Source of the DNA: Tyzzerella sp. UBA1042
GTDB lineage: Bacteria; Bacillota; Clostridia; Lachnospirales; Anaerotignaceae
Direction of reading: 5' to 3'
Length of the DNA stretch: 14,128 bases
NCBI GenBank assembly: GCA_002316675.1
Contig: DCDZ01000034.1
Location: 1-14,128 of the forward strand
This document shows, piece by piece, positions 6,115 to 12,643 of the stretch; positions within the stretch are counted from its first letter, which is position 1, and each line of letters begins with the position of its first letter. The position numbers and the translations under genes were made by a program. A model generated the notes under the pieces. The model ran no database searches. It was not told where the DNA came from and saw only the letters and a program-made list of their open reading frames with translations.

Positions 6115-6782
6115 CCGAGGGGAAGGTATATGTCCCCGAAGGAAATCCAATGGATTTCACTGCATTCAAGGACGAAGAGGTTGTATTGATGGCTCAGGCG
6201 GGAAATGCCCAAGCCGAGGAGTATTTAATGAATAAATTCAAGCCCCTTGTCAAGGCCAGATCAAGAGCTTATTTTTTGATCGGAGCGGATAGCGAGGATA
6301 TTATTCAAGAAGGTATGATTGGTTTATATAAGGCGGTAAGAGACTATGATATTGAGCGAAATGCCTCCTTTTCGGGATTTGCCGAGCTGTGTGTCAGCCG
6401 CCAGATGATTACCGCAATTAAGGCGGCGACCAGATATAAGCATCAGCCTTTAAATTCCTATATATCCTTGAATAAACCTGTTTTTGACGATGATTCAGAG
6501 CAAACCTATATTGATTTGCTGCAGGAGGGAGAGCTTCTCAATCCGGAGGCTTTATTTATTGGGCAGGAGAACAAGAATTTTATTGAATCACAAATGGTGA
6601 AAAATTTAAGCCGTTTTGAAACGAAGGTTCTTGCGTTGTATTTGCAGGGGAGAAGCTATTTTGAAATTGCAAAAAGCTTAAAAAAGAATGAAAAATCCAT
6701 TGATAACGCTCTGCAGCGTGTGAAGAAAAAACTTGAATGTTTTTTGGAACAAAATAGTCTTGACGAGATAAAAACAATGTGA
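6084..6782 (+). CDS. sigH: RNA polymerase sigma-H factor (stationary phase/sporulation)
   Basis: Sigma-H directs RNA polymerase to early sporulation, competence and transition-phase promoters in Bacillus and Clostridium. Region 2 is clear, including ARSRAYFLIGADSEDIIQEG (residues 58-77) and the -10-binding helix after it. Region 3 is reduced. Region 4 is the helix-turn-helix around ETKVLALYLQGRSYFEIAKS, followed by KSIDNALQRVKKKL. The first start has GGGAGG seven bases before it and lies inside yacP. A second ATG at 6150, with GAAGGA upstream, would give 210 residues, closer to some clostridial relatives. I prefer the first for its stronger site. The gene's tail contains the promoter of tRNA-Thr. 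The usual downstream genes rpmG, secE and nusG are missing here. Confidence 0.93.
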   Translation: MDRSVAEKKIAEGKVYVPEGNPMDFTAFKDEEVVLMAQAGNAQAEEYLMNKFKPLVKARSRAYFLIGADSEDIIQEGMIGLYKAVRDYDIERNASFSGFAELCVSRQMITAIKAATRYKHQPLNSYISLNKPVFDDDSEQTYIDLLQEGELLNPEALFIGQENKNFIESQMVKNLSRFETKVLALYLQGRSYFEIAKSLKKNEKSIDNALQRVKKKLECFLEQNSLDEIKTM

Positions 6783-6788
6783 TATTAT
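6760..6788 (+). promoter_or_regulatory. Strong promoter of tRNA-Thr inside the sigH tail
   Basis: TTGACG and TATTAT are separated by 17 bases, with TGA giving an extended -10. The sigH stop codon lies inside the element. The start would be near 6795, about 26 bases before the tRNA. Confidence 0.75.
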
Positions 6789-6820
6789 ATACAGGCTGAC
6801 GAAATATTTTTCGCGCCTAT

Positions 6821-6893
6821 GCTGATATGGCTCAGTAGGTAGAGCGTCGCCTTGGTAAGGCGGAGGTCACGGGTTCAAATCCCGTTATCAGCT
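6821..6893 (+). tRNA. tRNA-Thr (GGT)
   Basis: A complete cloverleaf can be drawn: acceptor GCTGATA/TATCAGC, D stem GCTC/GAGC, anticodon stem TCGCC/GGCGG with loop TTGGTAA, and T stem CACGG or ACGGG type around TTCAAAT. The anticodon is GGT, which reads ACC and ACT. The body closely resembles E. coli tRNA-Thr(GGT). The discriminator is T893-type U73 (position 6893) and CCA is not encoded. Confidence 0.94.
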
Positions 6894-6899
6894 GCTTGA

Positions 6900-6928
6900 A
6901 ACCCCCGGAAAACGGGGGTTATTTTTTT
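6900..6928 (+). terminator. Intrinsic terminator after tRNA-Thr
   Basis: AACCCCCG pairs with CGGGGGTT around GAAAA, followed by one A and seven T. It is a strong terminator closing the sigH/tRNA transcript. Confidence 0.92.
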
Positions 6929-6964
6929 ATTCCCATAAATGATTCGGAAATTTAATAAAAAACA

Positions 6965-6993
6965 TTTACTTTCAGGGATATGCTGGTTATTAT
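6965..6993 (+). promoter_or_regulatory. Candidate promoter for the MFS gene
   Basis: TTTACT and TATTAT are separated by 17 bases, ending 36 bases before the MFS start codon and lying just after a strong terminator, where a promoter is expected. Confidence 0.5.
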
Positions 6994-7029
6994 GAAAGGA
7001 TTAAATGGAATACATATTAAGGATGAGAA

Positions 7030-8229
7030 ATGGAGATTTTTATGGAACCAATAATAACAAAGGAAACAAAGGCTTTTAAGTGGTTCGTTTTGTTGTTTGC
7101 AAGCGCGTGTGGTATTATTGTGGCAAATTTATACTATGCACAGCCTTTGATAGGGCTGATCAGTAAAAACATTGGTTTGCCTCTGGAGTCTGCCGGCATG
7201 ATCGTAACAATGACGCAGCTGGGCTATGCCTTTGGCCTATTATTTTTTGTCCCTTTAAGTGACTTGTTTGAGAATAAAAAACTGATTGCAGGCATTTTGC
7301 TGATTGCAGTGGCAGGCCTTATATTGGCTGTTTTTTCGAGGAATGCAGTACAGTTTTTGATTGCGTCCGCAATGATTGGCCTTGGTTCAGTTTCGGCGCA
7401 AATTCTTGTTCCGCTGGCATCTTTTTTGGTGCCGGATAGAGAACGAGGGAAAATGGTTGGCAATGTTATGAGCGGGTTACTTTTGGGCATCATGATGGCA
7501 AGACCTGTTTCCAGCTTTATTGCAGGCATTTCAAATTGGAAGGTTGTTTTTTCCCTTTCTGCAATTTTGGTTGTTGTATTAATCTTTATTTTATTAAAAC
7601 AACTGCCCACAAGGTATCCTATGCAGAAGGAAAACTATGGTTCAATCCTTTGCTCCATGGGCAGGCTCCTTGTACAAGAAGAAATGCTTAGAAGACGTGC
7701 TTTATATCAGGCTGCGTTATTTGGGGCATTTAGTGTTTTTTGGACAGTGACACCCCTATGGCTGGTAGACAATTTCCATCTTTCCCAACAGGGTGTTGCC
7801 GTGTTTGCCTTTATGGGTGTTGCCGGGGCTGTGGCTGCACCTATTGCAGGAAGGCTAGCGGACCGAGGCTGGACAAATAAGCTTACAGGTATTGCTTTTT
7901 GTGTTGCGGCAGTTTCATTTTTCATACCGTTTTTTTATAAAAATGCATCTTTTGGCTCTTTGCTTGTACTCTGCTTTTCCGCTGTGCTTTTGGATTGCTC
8001 CGTATCGGGAAATCTCGTATTGGGACAACAAAAAATTTACGGTTTAGATCCTACAAAAAGAGGCAGAATTAATGGCGTATTTATGGCAATTTTTTTTATG
8101 GGAGGGGCTGCAGGTTCCTCTGTCGGGGGCTACCTTTATGCTCATTATGGTTGGGAGGGGGTGTTGCTTTTTGGTGGTGCCCTTCCTCTCGCAGGGCTGC
8201 TCTACTTTGTTACGGAATGTAAAAAATAA
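7030..8229 (+). CDS. MFS transporter, DHA1-type drug/metabolite exporter
   Basis: This integral membrane protein of 399 residues has about twelve hydrophobic segments, the normal major facilitator layout. The first helix ends in the NLYYAQPL signature (residues 33-40) typical of the DHA1 proteins related to E. coli YgaY and similar putative proton-driven exporters. The helix 2-3 loop carries a motif A version, PLSDLFENKK (75-84), and its echo in the second half is PIAGRLADRG. The substrate cannot be told from sequence. AAGGA stands six bases before this ATG; an ATG four codons later with GGAG is an alternative start. The gene is monocistronic, between two terminators. No adjacent regulator is seen, and no relation to the DUF819 operon is implied. 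Confidence 0.88.
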   Translation: MEIFMEPIITKETKAFKWFVLLFASACGIIVANLYYAQPLIGLISKNIGLPLESAGMIVTMTQLGYAFGLLFFVPLSDLFENKKLIAGILLIAVAGLILAVFSRNAVQFLIASAMIGLGSVSAQILVPLASFLVPDRERGKMVGNVMSGLLLGIMMARPVSSFIAGISNWKVVFSLSAILVVVLIFILLKQLPTRYPMQKENYGSILCSMGRLLVQEEMLRRRALYQAALFGAFSVFWTVTPLWLVDNFHLSQQGVAVFAFMGVAGAVAAPIAGRLADRGWTNKLTGIAFCVAAVSFFIPFFYKNASFGSLLVLCFSAVLLDCSVSGNLVLGQQKIYGLDPTKRGRINGVFMAIFFMGGAAGSSVGGYLYAHYGWEGVLLFGGALPLAGLLYFVTECKK

Positions 8230-8354
8230 GAGGTGTGGAGAAACAATTCTCAGTAATTTTAAAACAATGAAGGACAAATCCTGTCTGGAGAAAGAAGCAG
8301 GAGTTTTGCTGTCATTTATTAATATGGCTGACGATTCAGAAAATAGAGATATTC

Positions 8355-8385
8355 GCCCGAAAACCTTATGTTTTGGGCTTTTTTT
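8355..8385 (+). terminator. Probable intrinsic terminator downstream of the MFS gene
   Basis: GCCC/GGGC closes a stem continued by AAAAC/GTTTT, with one bulged G, followed by seven T. It lies about 125 bases after the MFS stop codon. Confidence 0.75.
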
Positions 8386-8793
8386 AGTATAGAAAAAATT
8401 GATTATTTTTAGAGTTAGGGAAATACCACATCAGTTCAAGGGGCTTCCCTGCGTTTTTTTCATACCAAAAAAATATCAAAAAAGCAGGGTATTTCACTGC
8501 TGTTTCTCTCCTGTTTTTTTCTTGCACTATGCATAAAATTCCCTTGGAATTCACAGAAATTCATCTTAATCAAGGGAGCTTCTTTGATATTTCACGCAGA
8601 GAGCATTGTGTGAATATTGGTCAATAAAAAACGAAATGTCATTTTTTTAAAAAAATAAAAATTATTTATATTTTTTATGGGATATTCTCTAAAATAAGAA
8701 GAGAAAAAGAAAATTTATCAGACATTTTTATATAAATATTCAATAGTATAAACAAAAAAATAAAAAACATAGTGCTATTTGCCATTTCAGTTA
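8386..8793. other. AT-rich, hairpin-rich gene-free stretch
   Basis: No coding region is supported here. Two structures stand out. CCCTGC-G-TTTTTT (8447-8459) pairs with AAAAAAGCAGGG (8478-8489), flanked by GAAATA/TATTTC (8420-8425/8490-8495). TCCCTTG (8540-8546) pairs with CAAGGGA (8571-8577) and encloses GAATT/AATTC (8547-8551/8558-8562). From about 8636 to 8780 the DNA is almost all A and T. The octamer ATTCAATA at 8738-8745 also occurs in the repeats downstream of the next promoter. Confidence 0.5.
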
Positions 8794-8822
8794 TTGACAG
8801 CGGATAGAAAGAGTGATATATT
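8794..8822 (+). promoter_or_regulatory. Near-consensus promoter of the DUF819-dipeptidase operon
   Basis: A perfect TTGACA and TATATT are separated by exactly 17 bases, with TGA giving an extended -10. Transcription would start near 8829, leaving a leader of about 134 bases. It is the best promoter in the window, so expression is probably held down by regulation. Confidence 0.88.
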
Positions 8823-8833
8823 GTGAACAAAGA

Positions 8834-8869
8834 TTCAATATGTTGAATTATTTCAATATGATGAATAAT
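8834..8869 (+). repeat. Two tandem 18-base dyad repeats, candidate operator
   Basis: The units TTCAATATGTTGAATTAT and TTCAATATGATGAATAAT match at 16 of 18 positions. Each contains the dyad TTCA...TGAA with centres 18 bases apart, and they begin about five bases after the predicted transcription start. This is a classic place for repressor sites. A further pairing, GAATTATT/AATAATTC, spans the second unit and could also fold in RNA. The XRE-cupin protein encoded at 11363-11914 is the obvious candidate binder, by neighbourhood only. Confidence 0.6.
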
Positions 8870-8962
8870 TCGACATGGATTTTACCTACGCTTTTTGTTT
8901 TGCAGCAGCAGAAAGCCGGGGACGAAATTATACATAGTATTTATTTTGAAGGAGGAGAGATT

Positions 8963-10180
8963 ATGACGAGTACAACTTTAATCAGTGCTGACAATACGTG
9001 GGCACTCATGGCCATTACTTGCGGTTGGGTTGCGTTTTCCATCTACGCAGAACAGACATGGAAATGGGCCTCCAAGCTTTCCGGCGCCATCGTTGCGCTG
9101 CTTGGTGCGTTAATTTTAACCAATTTCAACATTATCCCTACAAATGCACCTTGGTTCGATGATATTATTTGGGGCTATGTAGTGCCTTTGGCGATCCCTT
9201 TGCTGCTGCTGCAATGTGATATTCGCAAAATTTGGAAAGAGTCAGGTAAATTGCTAATTATTTTCTTGGTCGGCTCCGTGGGCACTACGTGTTCAGCAAT
9301 CGTTGCCTTCAACTTATTGCAGAATTATGTACCCGATGCGGCCGGTGTTGCTGCCATGATGACTGGTTCCTACATCGGCGGTGGTGTAAACTTTGCGGCG
9401 TTGTCAGGATCCTTTGAAATCCCCAGTGAAACAATTGCGGCAACCACTGTAGCAGATAACCTTCTGATGGCTTGTTATTTCTTTGTATTAATTGCAATTC
9501 CAAGCTTCGGCTTTTTCCGCAAGGCGTTTACCCATCCTCATTTGGATGAAGTTGAAAGTGTTGGTGTTGATGAGGCTGCAAAAACCCAGGCCGCTGCATA
9601 TTGGGAAAGAAAGCCCATTTCCCTAAGAGACATTGCAGTAGATTTTGCCCTCAGTGCCATCATTGTTTGGATTTCCTTTGAAATTGCAGCATTCCTTGGC
9701 AATGTCATTCCTACATCGAATAAGGTTATGGAAATGATCAATGGCTTATTGGGAAATAAATATTTAGTGATGACTACAATTGCAATGGCGGTTGCAACCT
9801 TCGGTTCAAAGCACGTTGAAAAAACAGCCGGTGCCCAAGAAATCGGAACTTATTTGATCTATCTATTCTTGTTTGTTATCGGTGTTCCTGCATCCATTAA
9901 ACAAATTATCGTGAATGCACCAATGTTGTTTGTATTCTGCTTAATTATGGTTATTGGAAATATGCTGTTCTGTTTCATATTCGGCAAAATTTTCAAATAC
10001 AACCTTGAGGACATTATCCTTGCCTCCAATGCAAACATCGGCGGACCTACAACGGCGGCAGCAATGGCAATTTCCAAGGGCTGGGTGAAATTGGTAGGCC
10101 CTGTTATGTTGGTAGGTACCCTTGGTTATGTAATCGGTACATATTTTGGCACCTTCATTGGACAAATGTTTGGTGCGTAA
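8963..10180 (+). CDS. DUF819 family integral membrane protein, putative transporter
   Basis: The protein has 405 residues with about ten or more hydrophobic segments and resembles the DUF819 family (B. subtilis YjcL), whose function is not established to my knowledge. Two similar glycine-rich motifs, TGSYIGGGVNFAAL (134-147) and ASNANIGGPTTAAA (354-367), lie in the two halves, as expected for an internally repeated carrier fold. A charged loop (about 195-225) joins the halves. The frame is open 150 bases upstream, but the -10 of the promoter lies inside that extension. The perfect GGAGGAG before this ATG decides the start. It is followed after 40 bases by an M19 peptidase gene, which suggests the cargo is a dipeptide or dipeptide-like compound. 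Import versus export cannot be told. Confidence 0.87.
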   Translation: MTSTTLISADNTWALMAITCGWVAFSIYAEQTWKWASKLSGAIVALLGALILTNFNIIPTNAPWFDDIIWGYVVPLAIPLLLLQCDIRKIWKESGKLLIIFLVGSVGTTCSAIVAFNLLQNYVPDAAGVAAMMTGSYIGGGVNFAALSGSFEIPSETIAATTVADNLLMACYFFVLIAIPSFGFFRKAFTHPHLDEVESVGVDEAAKTQAAAYWERKPISLRDIAVDFALSAIIVWISFEIAAFLGNVIPTSNKVMEMINGLLGNKYLVMTTIAMAVATFGSKHVEKTAGAQEIGTYLIYLFLFVIGVPASIKQIIVNAPMLFVFCLIMVIGNMLFCFIFGKIFKYNLEDIILASNANIGGPTTAAAMAISKGWVKLVGPVMLVGTLGYVIGTYFGTFIGQMFGA

Positions 10181-10220
10181 GCAAAAGAGCGTGTTTTAAA
10201 GAGACGAAAAGAGGAGTAAT

Positions 10221-11192
10221 ATGATTTTTGACGGACATTCAGACATCTTTACAGATGTTACCATCAAACGCCTGCTAGGCGAAACGCAGGTGATTCAGAA
10301 TCACCATTTAAGCAGACTGCGTAAAGGCGGAGTTGAAGGGGGTTGCTTCGTCATTTGGATTGACCCTCCCTATGATAAGGAACCGGCGAAACGGCTGGAA
10401 CAGATTTTAAAAGCAACAAAAGATGAAATGGCAGAGTGTGAAGTAGCAGTTTTGGTACATAATATGGCTGAAATTGAAGCGGCACAGAAGGCCGGAAAAT
10501 TCTTTATCCTATTGGGAATAGAAGGGCTTTCCGGCATAGGGGAAGACTTGAGCCAAATACATAGGCTGTATGAATTTGGTGCAAGGCACGCCATGCTTAC
10601 ATGGAACGAGCAAAATGCCTTGGCCACCGGCGTTCAGGGAGACCCCGAAAGAGGTGTAACGGCCCTTGGGGAAAAGGCCCTTCATCTGCTTCAAGAAAAA
10701 CAAATGATTGTGGATGTTTCCCACCTGAATGAAAAATCCTTTTGGGATGTGATGAATATTACAGAAGGCCCCATTATCGCCTCCCATTCCAATGCAAAGG
10801 CACTGGCGCCTGCGGCAAGAAATTTATCGGATGCACAGCTTTTGGGAATTCGTGATACAAAGGGCTTGGTTGGTTTAAATTCCTTTAATCTCTTTGTGAG
10901 CCAAGAATTGAAGGAGCAGAATGTGGATAATTTGGTAAAGCACGCTTCCTATATTGCTGATAAAATCGGTGTGGAGCATTTGGGCTTTGGGTTTGATTTC
11001 TTTGAATTCCTTTCCACGAATTCTATGAAAAGCTATAGTGATCAAGATACTTCTTTTACCGTTGGCTTGGAGGATTCCTCAAAGATTCCCGACCTGCTTA
11101 TAAAAATGAAAGCGGCGGGCTTTACGGATAAGGAGCTTGCGCTTATTTCCTATGGCAACTGGTTTGGCTTAATCCGCAAGGTTTTAGGCTAA
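10221..11192 (+). CDS. Membrane dipeptidase-type metallopeptidase, family M19
   Basis: Family M19 enzymes (renal dipeptidase, bacterial homologues) are zinc amidohydrolase-fold peptidases that cleave dipeptides, often tolerating a D residue at the C-terminal position. All expected metal and catalytic positions are seen: H6 and D8 (DGHSD), E101 (LGIEGLSG), H168 (VDVSHLN), H189 (IASHSN) and D259 (GFGFDFFE). The 323 residues match clostridial members. No signal peptide or membrane anchor is visible, so it acts in the cytoplasm and would receive a substrate carried in by the DUF819 protein. GAGGAG stands just before the ATG. It is the second gene of the operon and is closed by a strong bidirectional terminator. 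The exact substrate is unknown. Confidence 0.92.
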   Translation: MIFDGHSDIFTDVTIKRLLGETQVIQNHHLSRLRKGGVEGGCFVIWIDPPYDKEPAKRLEQILKATKDEMAECEVAVLVHNMAEIEAAQKAGKFFILLGIEGLSGIGEDLSQIHRLYEFGARHAMLTWNEQNALATGVQGDPERGVTALGEKALHLLQEKQMIVDVSHLNEKSFWDVMNITEGPIIASHSNAKALAPAARNLSDAQLLGIRDTKGLVGLNSFNLFVSQELKEQNVDNLVKHASYIADKIGVEHLGFGFDFFEFLSTNSMKSYSDQDTSFTVGLEDSSKIPDLLIKMKAAGFTDKELALISYGNWFGLIRKVLG

Positions 11193-11290
11193 AACGAACA
11201 TAAAATTTACAAAAGAAAACCGCTTCAGACAGAAAAATCTAAGGCGGCGGCAAAATACTTTAGGGTAAAGGGCTCTATAGGGAACAAAAA

Positions 11291-11326
11291 ATAAGGCGTA
11301 TCGCTCCAGCGATACGTCTTATTTTT
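11291..11326. terminator. Bidirectional intrinsic terminator between convergent genes
   Basis: A 14-base-pair stem (11291-11304 with 11309-11322, one G-T pair) has a four-base loop. It is followed by five T on the plus strand and preceded by an A-rich run that serves the minus strand. It separates the dipeptidase gene from the convergent regulator. A weaker hairpin, CCGC...GCGG (11220-11247), lies before it without a T-tract. Confidence 0.9.
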
Positions 11327-11362
11327 ATACGAAAGAATATGGCTTGAAACACTGGGGCAATT

Positions 11363-11914
11363 TTAAAAAAATGTAGGGGTCATTGCCCAAATAGAAATAC
11401 AATCCTCCTCAGAGTTATTTATATATTTGTGAGGCAGGGTACTGCTGAAATAGATACTATCTCCCTCATATAGTACATATTCGTTTCCGTTTAAAAGTAC
11501 GGTGAGGGTTCCTTTTAAAACATACCCGCATTCCTCACCTGCATGAAAGAGGGTTTCTTTCTCATAGACACAGTCTTTTTTTAAAAGCACCTCTGTCATA
11601 TCCAACAAGCGTCCGCTTCTGGTGGGTGTCAGCAGCTTATAAAAACTGTTGTTTCGATGGGTCACTATGGTGCGGTGATCGCCGCGGCGTATTAGGACGC
11701 CATCCTCTTTCTGTGTATCTTCAAAAAAATAATTGATATTTGTATCCAGTGCATTGGCCAAACGCCAAAGGCTTACCACCGAGGGAACCACCAAATCACG
11801 TTCAATTTGACTAATCAGCCCAGTGCTCACATCAGATGATTTTGAAAGCTCGGCAATACTTAGCTTTTTTTTCTTTCGCAGTTCACGAAGCCGTGAACCG
11901 ATTTGAAACTCCAT
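11363..11914 (-). CDS. XRE-family regulator with C-terminal cupin domain
   Basis: This DNA-binding protein of 183 residues has a lambda-repressor-like helix-turn-helix at about 7-64 (IAELSKSSDVSTGLISQIER holds the two helices). A small cupin barrel lies at about 105-180, with H124, E128 and H162 in the usual metal- or ligand-binding strands. This two-domain group includes PuuR-like regulators that sense small molecules such as amines, amino acids or peptides. AGGAGG (minus strand, 11923-11928) is well placed before the ATG. The gene converges on the dipeptidase gene, so it has its own promoter. The ligand and targets are unknown. Neighbourhood suggests it controls the DUF819-dipeptidase operon through the tandem dyads after that promoter. 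Confidence 0.9.
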   Translation of the reverse strand: MEFQIGSRLRELRKKKKLSIAELSKSSDVSTGLISQIERDLVVPSVVSLWRLANALDTNINYFFEDTQKEDGVLIRRGDHRTIVTHRNNSFYKLLTPTRSGRLLDMTEVLLKKDCVYEKETLFHAGEECGYVLKGTLTVLLNGNEYVLYEGDSIYFSSTLPHKYINNSEEDCISIWAMTPTFF

Positions 11915-11980
11915 ATTGTAATCCTCCTAGAATGTAGGGTCAATAGCATATTATTTTCATCGCCTACGTTGTTTTGCGTA

Positions 11981-12047
11981 AAAAACAAAAAGGGAGAGCA
12001 TACTACATTGCATAGCGGTAGCTGCGAAGCTTTATGCTGTATGTATC
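11981..12047 (-). other. Structured 5' leader of the XRE-cupin gene
   Basis: In the minus-strand RNA, AGCATA (12038-12033) can pair either with TATGC (12014-12010), inside an outer TACAT/ATGTA helix, or with TATGCT (12002-11997). An AGCT-GCGA-AGCT type hairpin sits at the tip (12020-12031 on the plus strand). The second fold would be followed by a T-rich run (complement of 11981-11992). This could be an attenuator, but it is inferred from pairing only. Confidence 0.35.
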
Positions 12048-12067
12048 TTTTTTCTGTATGATATTCT

Positions 12068-12096
12068 ATTTTACCATCAATGCTTGCTTGGAACAA
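12068..12096 (-). promoter_or_regulatory. Candidate promoter of the XRE-cupin gene
   Basis: On the minus strand, TTGTTC (12096-12091) and TAAAAT (12073-12068) are separated by 17 bases. It implies a leader of roughly 140 bases. Confidence 0.5.
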
Positions 12097-12149
12097 TCAT
12101 TTTTTGAAAAAGTATTCCCGGCGAAGCGAGGCTTTTTGATGCTGTAAGA

Positions 12150-12178
12150 TTGCAAAAGCAAGGGGTGTGTGCTATGAT
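12150..12178 (+). promoter_or_regulatory. Promoter of the yhbY-DUF2974-nadD operon
   Basis: TTGCAA and TATGAT are separated by 17 bases, with TGC giving an extended -10. The start would be near 12185, giving a leader of about 140 bases before yhbY. Confidence 0.7.
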
Positions 12179-12198
12179 ATTATGGATTAGAAAAAGGT

Positions 12199-12297
12199 AT
12201 TAATATACCTCTGGCGGCATCTGTTTTGCTCTGTTTATGCATTGGCATAGGCGGCCTTTGGTTGAAAAATGAGCATATCTTGGCGGAACGAGTATAG
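12199..12297 (+). other. Membrane-peptide-like frame without a normal start codon
   Basis: An open frame in the yhbY leader reads INIPLAASVLLCLCIGIGG and then LWLKNEHILAERV before a TAG stop: a hydrophobic helix followed by a charged tail. No ATG or GTG is in frame after the predicted transcription start, and the only TTG (12226) lies inside the hydrophobic part without a ribosome binding site. It could be a remnant, a small protein with a rare start, or chance. Confidence 0.25.
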
Positions 12298-12323
12298 GAA
12301 ACAGGAATAATTTGGAGGGGTTT

Positions 12324-12626
12324 ATGTTAACAAGCAAACAAAGGGCATATTTGCGTTCCATGGCAAACGGAATCGATACAATTTTTCAGGTGGGAAAAAA
12401 TGGTGTGACACCTGAGTTAAGAGAAACGGTGTATGCTGCTCTGGAGGCAAGGGAATTAGTAAAAATCAGTGTTTTGGATAATAATATGCTTTCGGCAGCC
12501 GCTGCGGCGGAGCTTCTGGCCAGCAGAACGGGAGCGGAGATTGTACAAATTATCGGAAACAAATTTGTGTTGTATCGTCAATCGAAAACAAAGCCTGTCA
12601 TTGAATTGCCTAAAATAAATAAATAA
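12324..12626 (+). CDS. yhbY: CRM-domain RNA-binding protein, YhbY family
   Basis: YhbY is a single CRM (chloroplast RNA splicing and ribosome maturation) domain that associates with precursors of the large ribosomal subunit in E. coli. The protein has 100 residues, the normal length. The RNA-binding loop GKNG is at 24-27, in FQVGKNGV, after the typical LTSKQRAYLRSMAN opening. The C-terminal strand IVQIIGNKFVLYRQS is also typical. A TTG 12 bases upstream is in frame, but it overlaps the ribosome binding site GGAGGGG (12314-12320), so the ATG is used. It starts an operon with a DUF2974 gene 17 bases downstream and then nadD. In many Firmicutes yhbY lies next to nadD, so this context supports the call. 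Confidence 0.94.
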   Translation: MLTSKQRAYLRSMANGIDTIFQVGKNGVTPELRETVYAALEARELVKISVLDNNMLSAAAAAELLASRTGAEIVQIIGNKFVLYRQSKTKPVIELPKINK

Positions 12627-12643
12627 TTTCGGGAGAGAGTGCT

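Noticed and set aside
6821..6893. tRNA-Thr as an integration site for an island
   Set aside because: No repeat of the tRNA 3' end was found downstream in the window and there is no integrase or phage gene.
8072..8392. A 106-codon plus-strand frame overlapping the end of the MFS gene
   Set aside because: It lies mostly in another frame of a well-supported gene, has no ribosome binding site, and runs through the terminator hairpin at 8355-8385.
8548..8562. CodY-box-like sequence AATTCACAGAAATTC
   Set aside because: It matches the consensus at about 11 of 15 positions, but lies some 230 bases before the DUF819 promoter and is part of a hairpin. No independent evidence for CodY here.
8813..8962. 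In-frame extension of the DUF819 gene by 50 codons from a GTG
   Set aside because: The extension begins inside the -10 region of the promoter and its potential starts lack ribosome binding sites. The ATG at 8963 has a perfect GGAGGAG.
12004..12053. Plus-strand intrinsic terminator (hairpin followed by TCTTTTTT)
   Set aside because: No plus-strand transcript is expected to reach it because the bidirectional terminator at 11291-11326 comes first. The hairpin is better explained as part of the minus-strand regulator leader.
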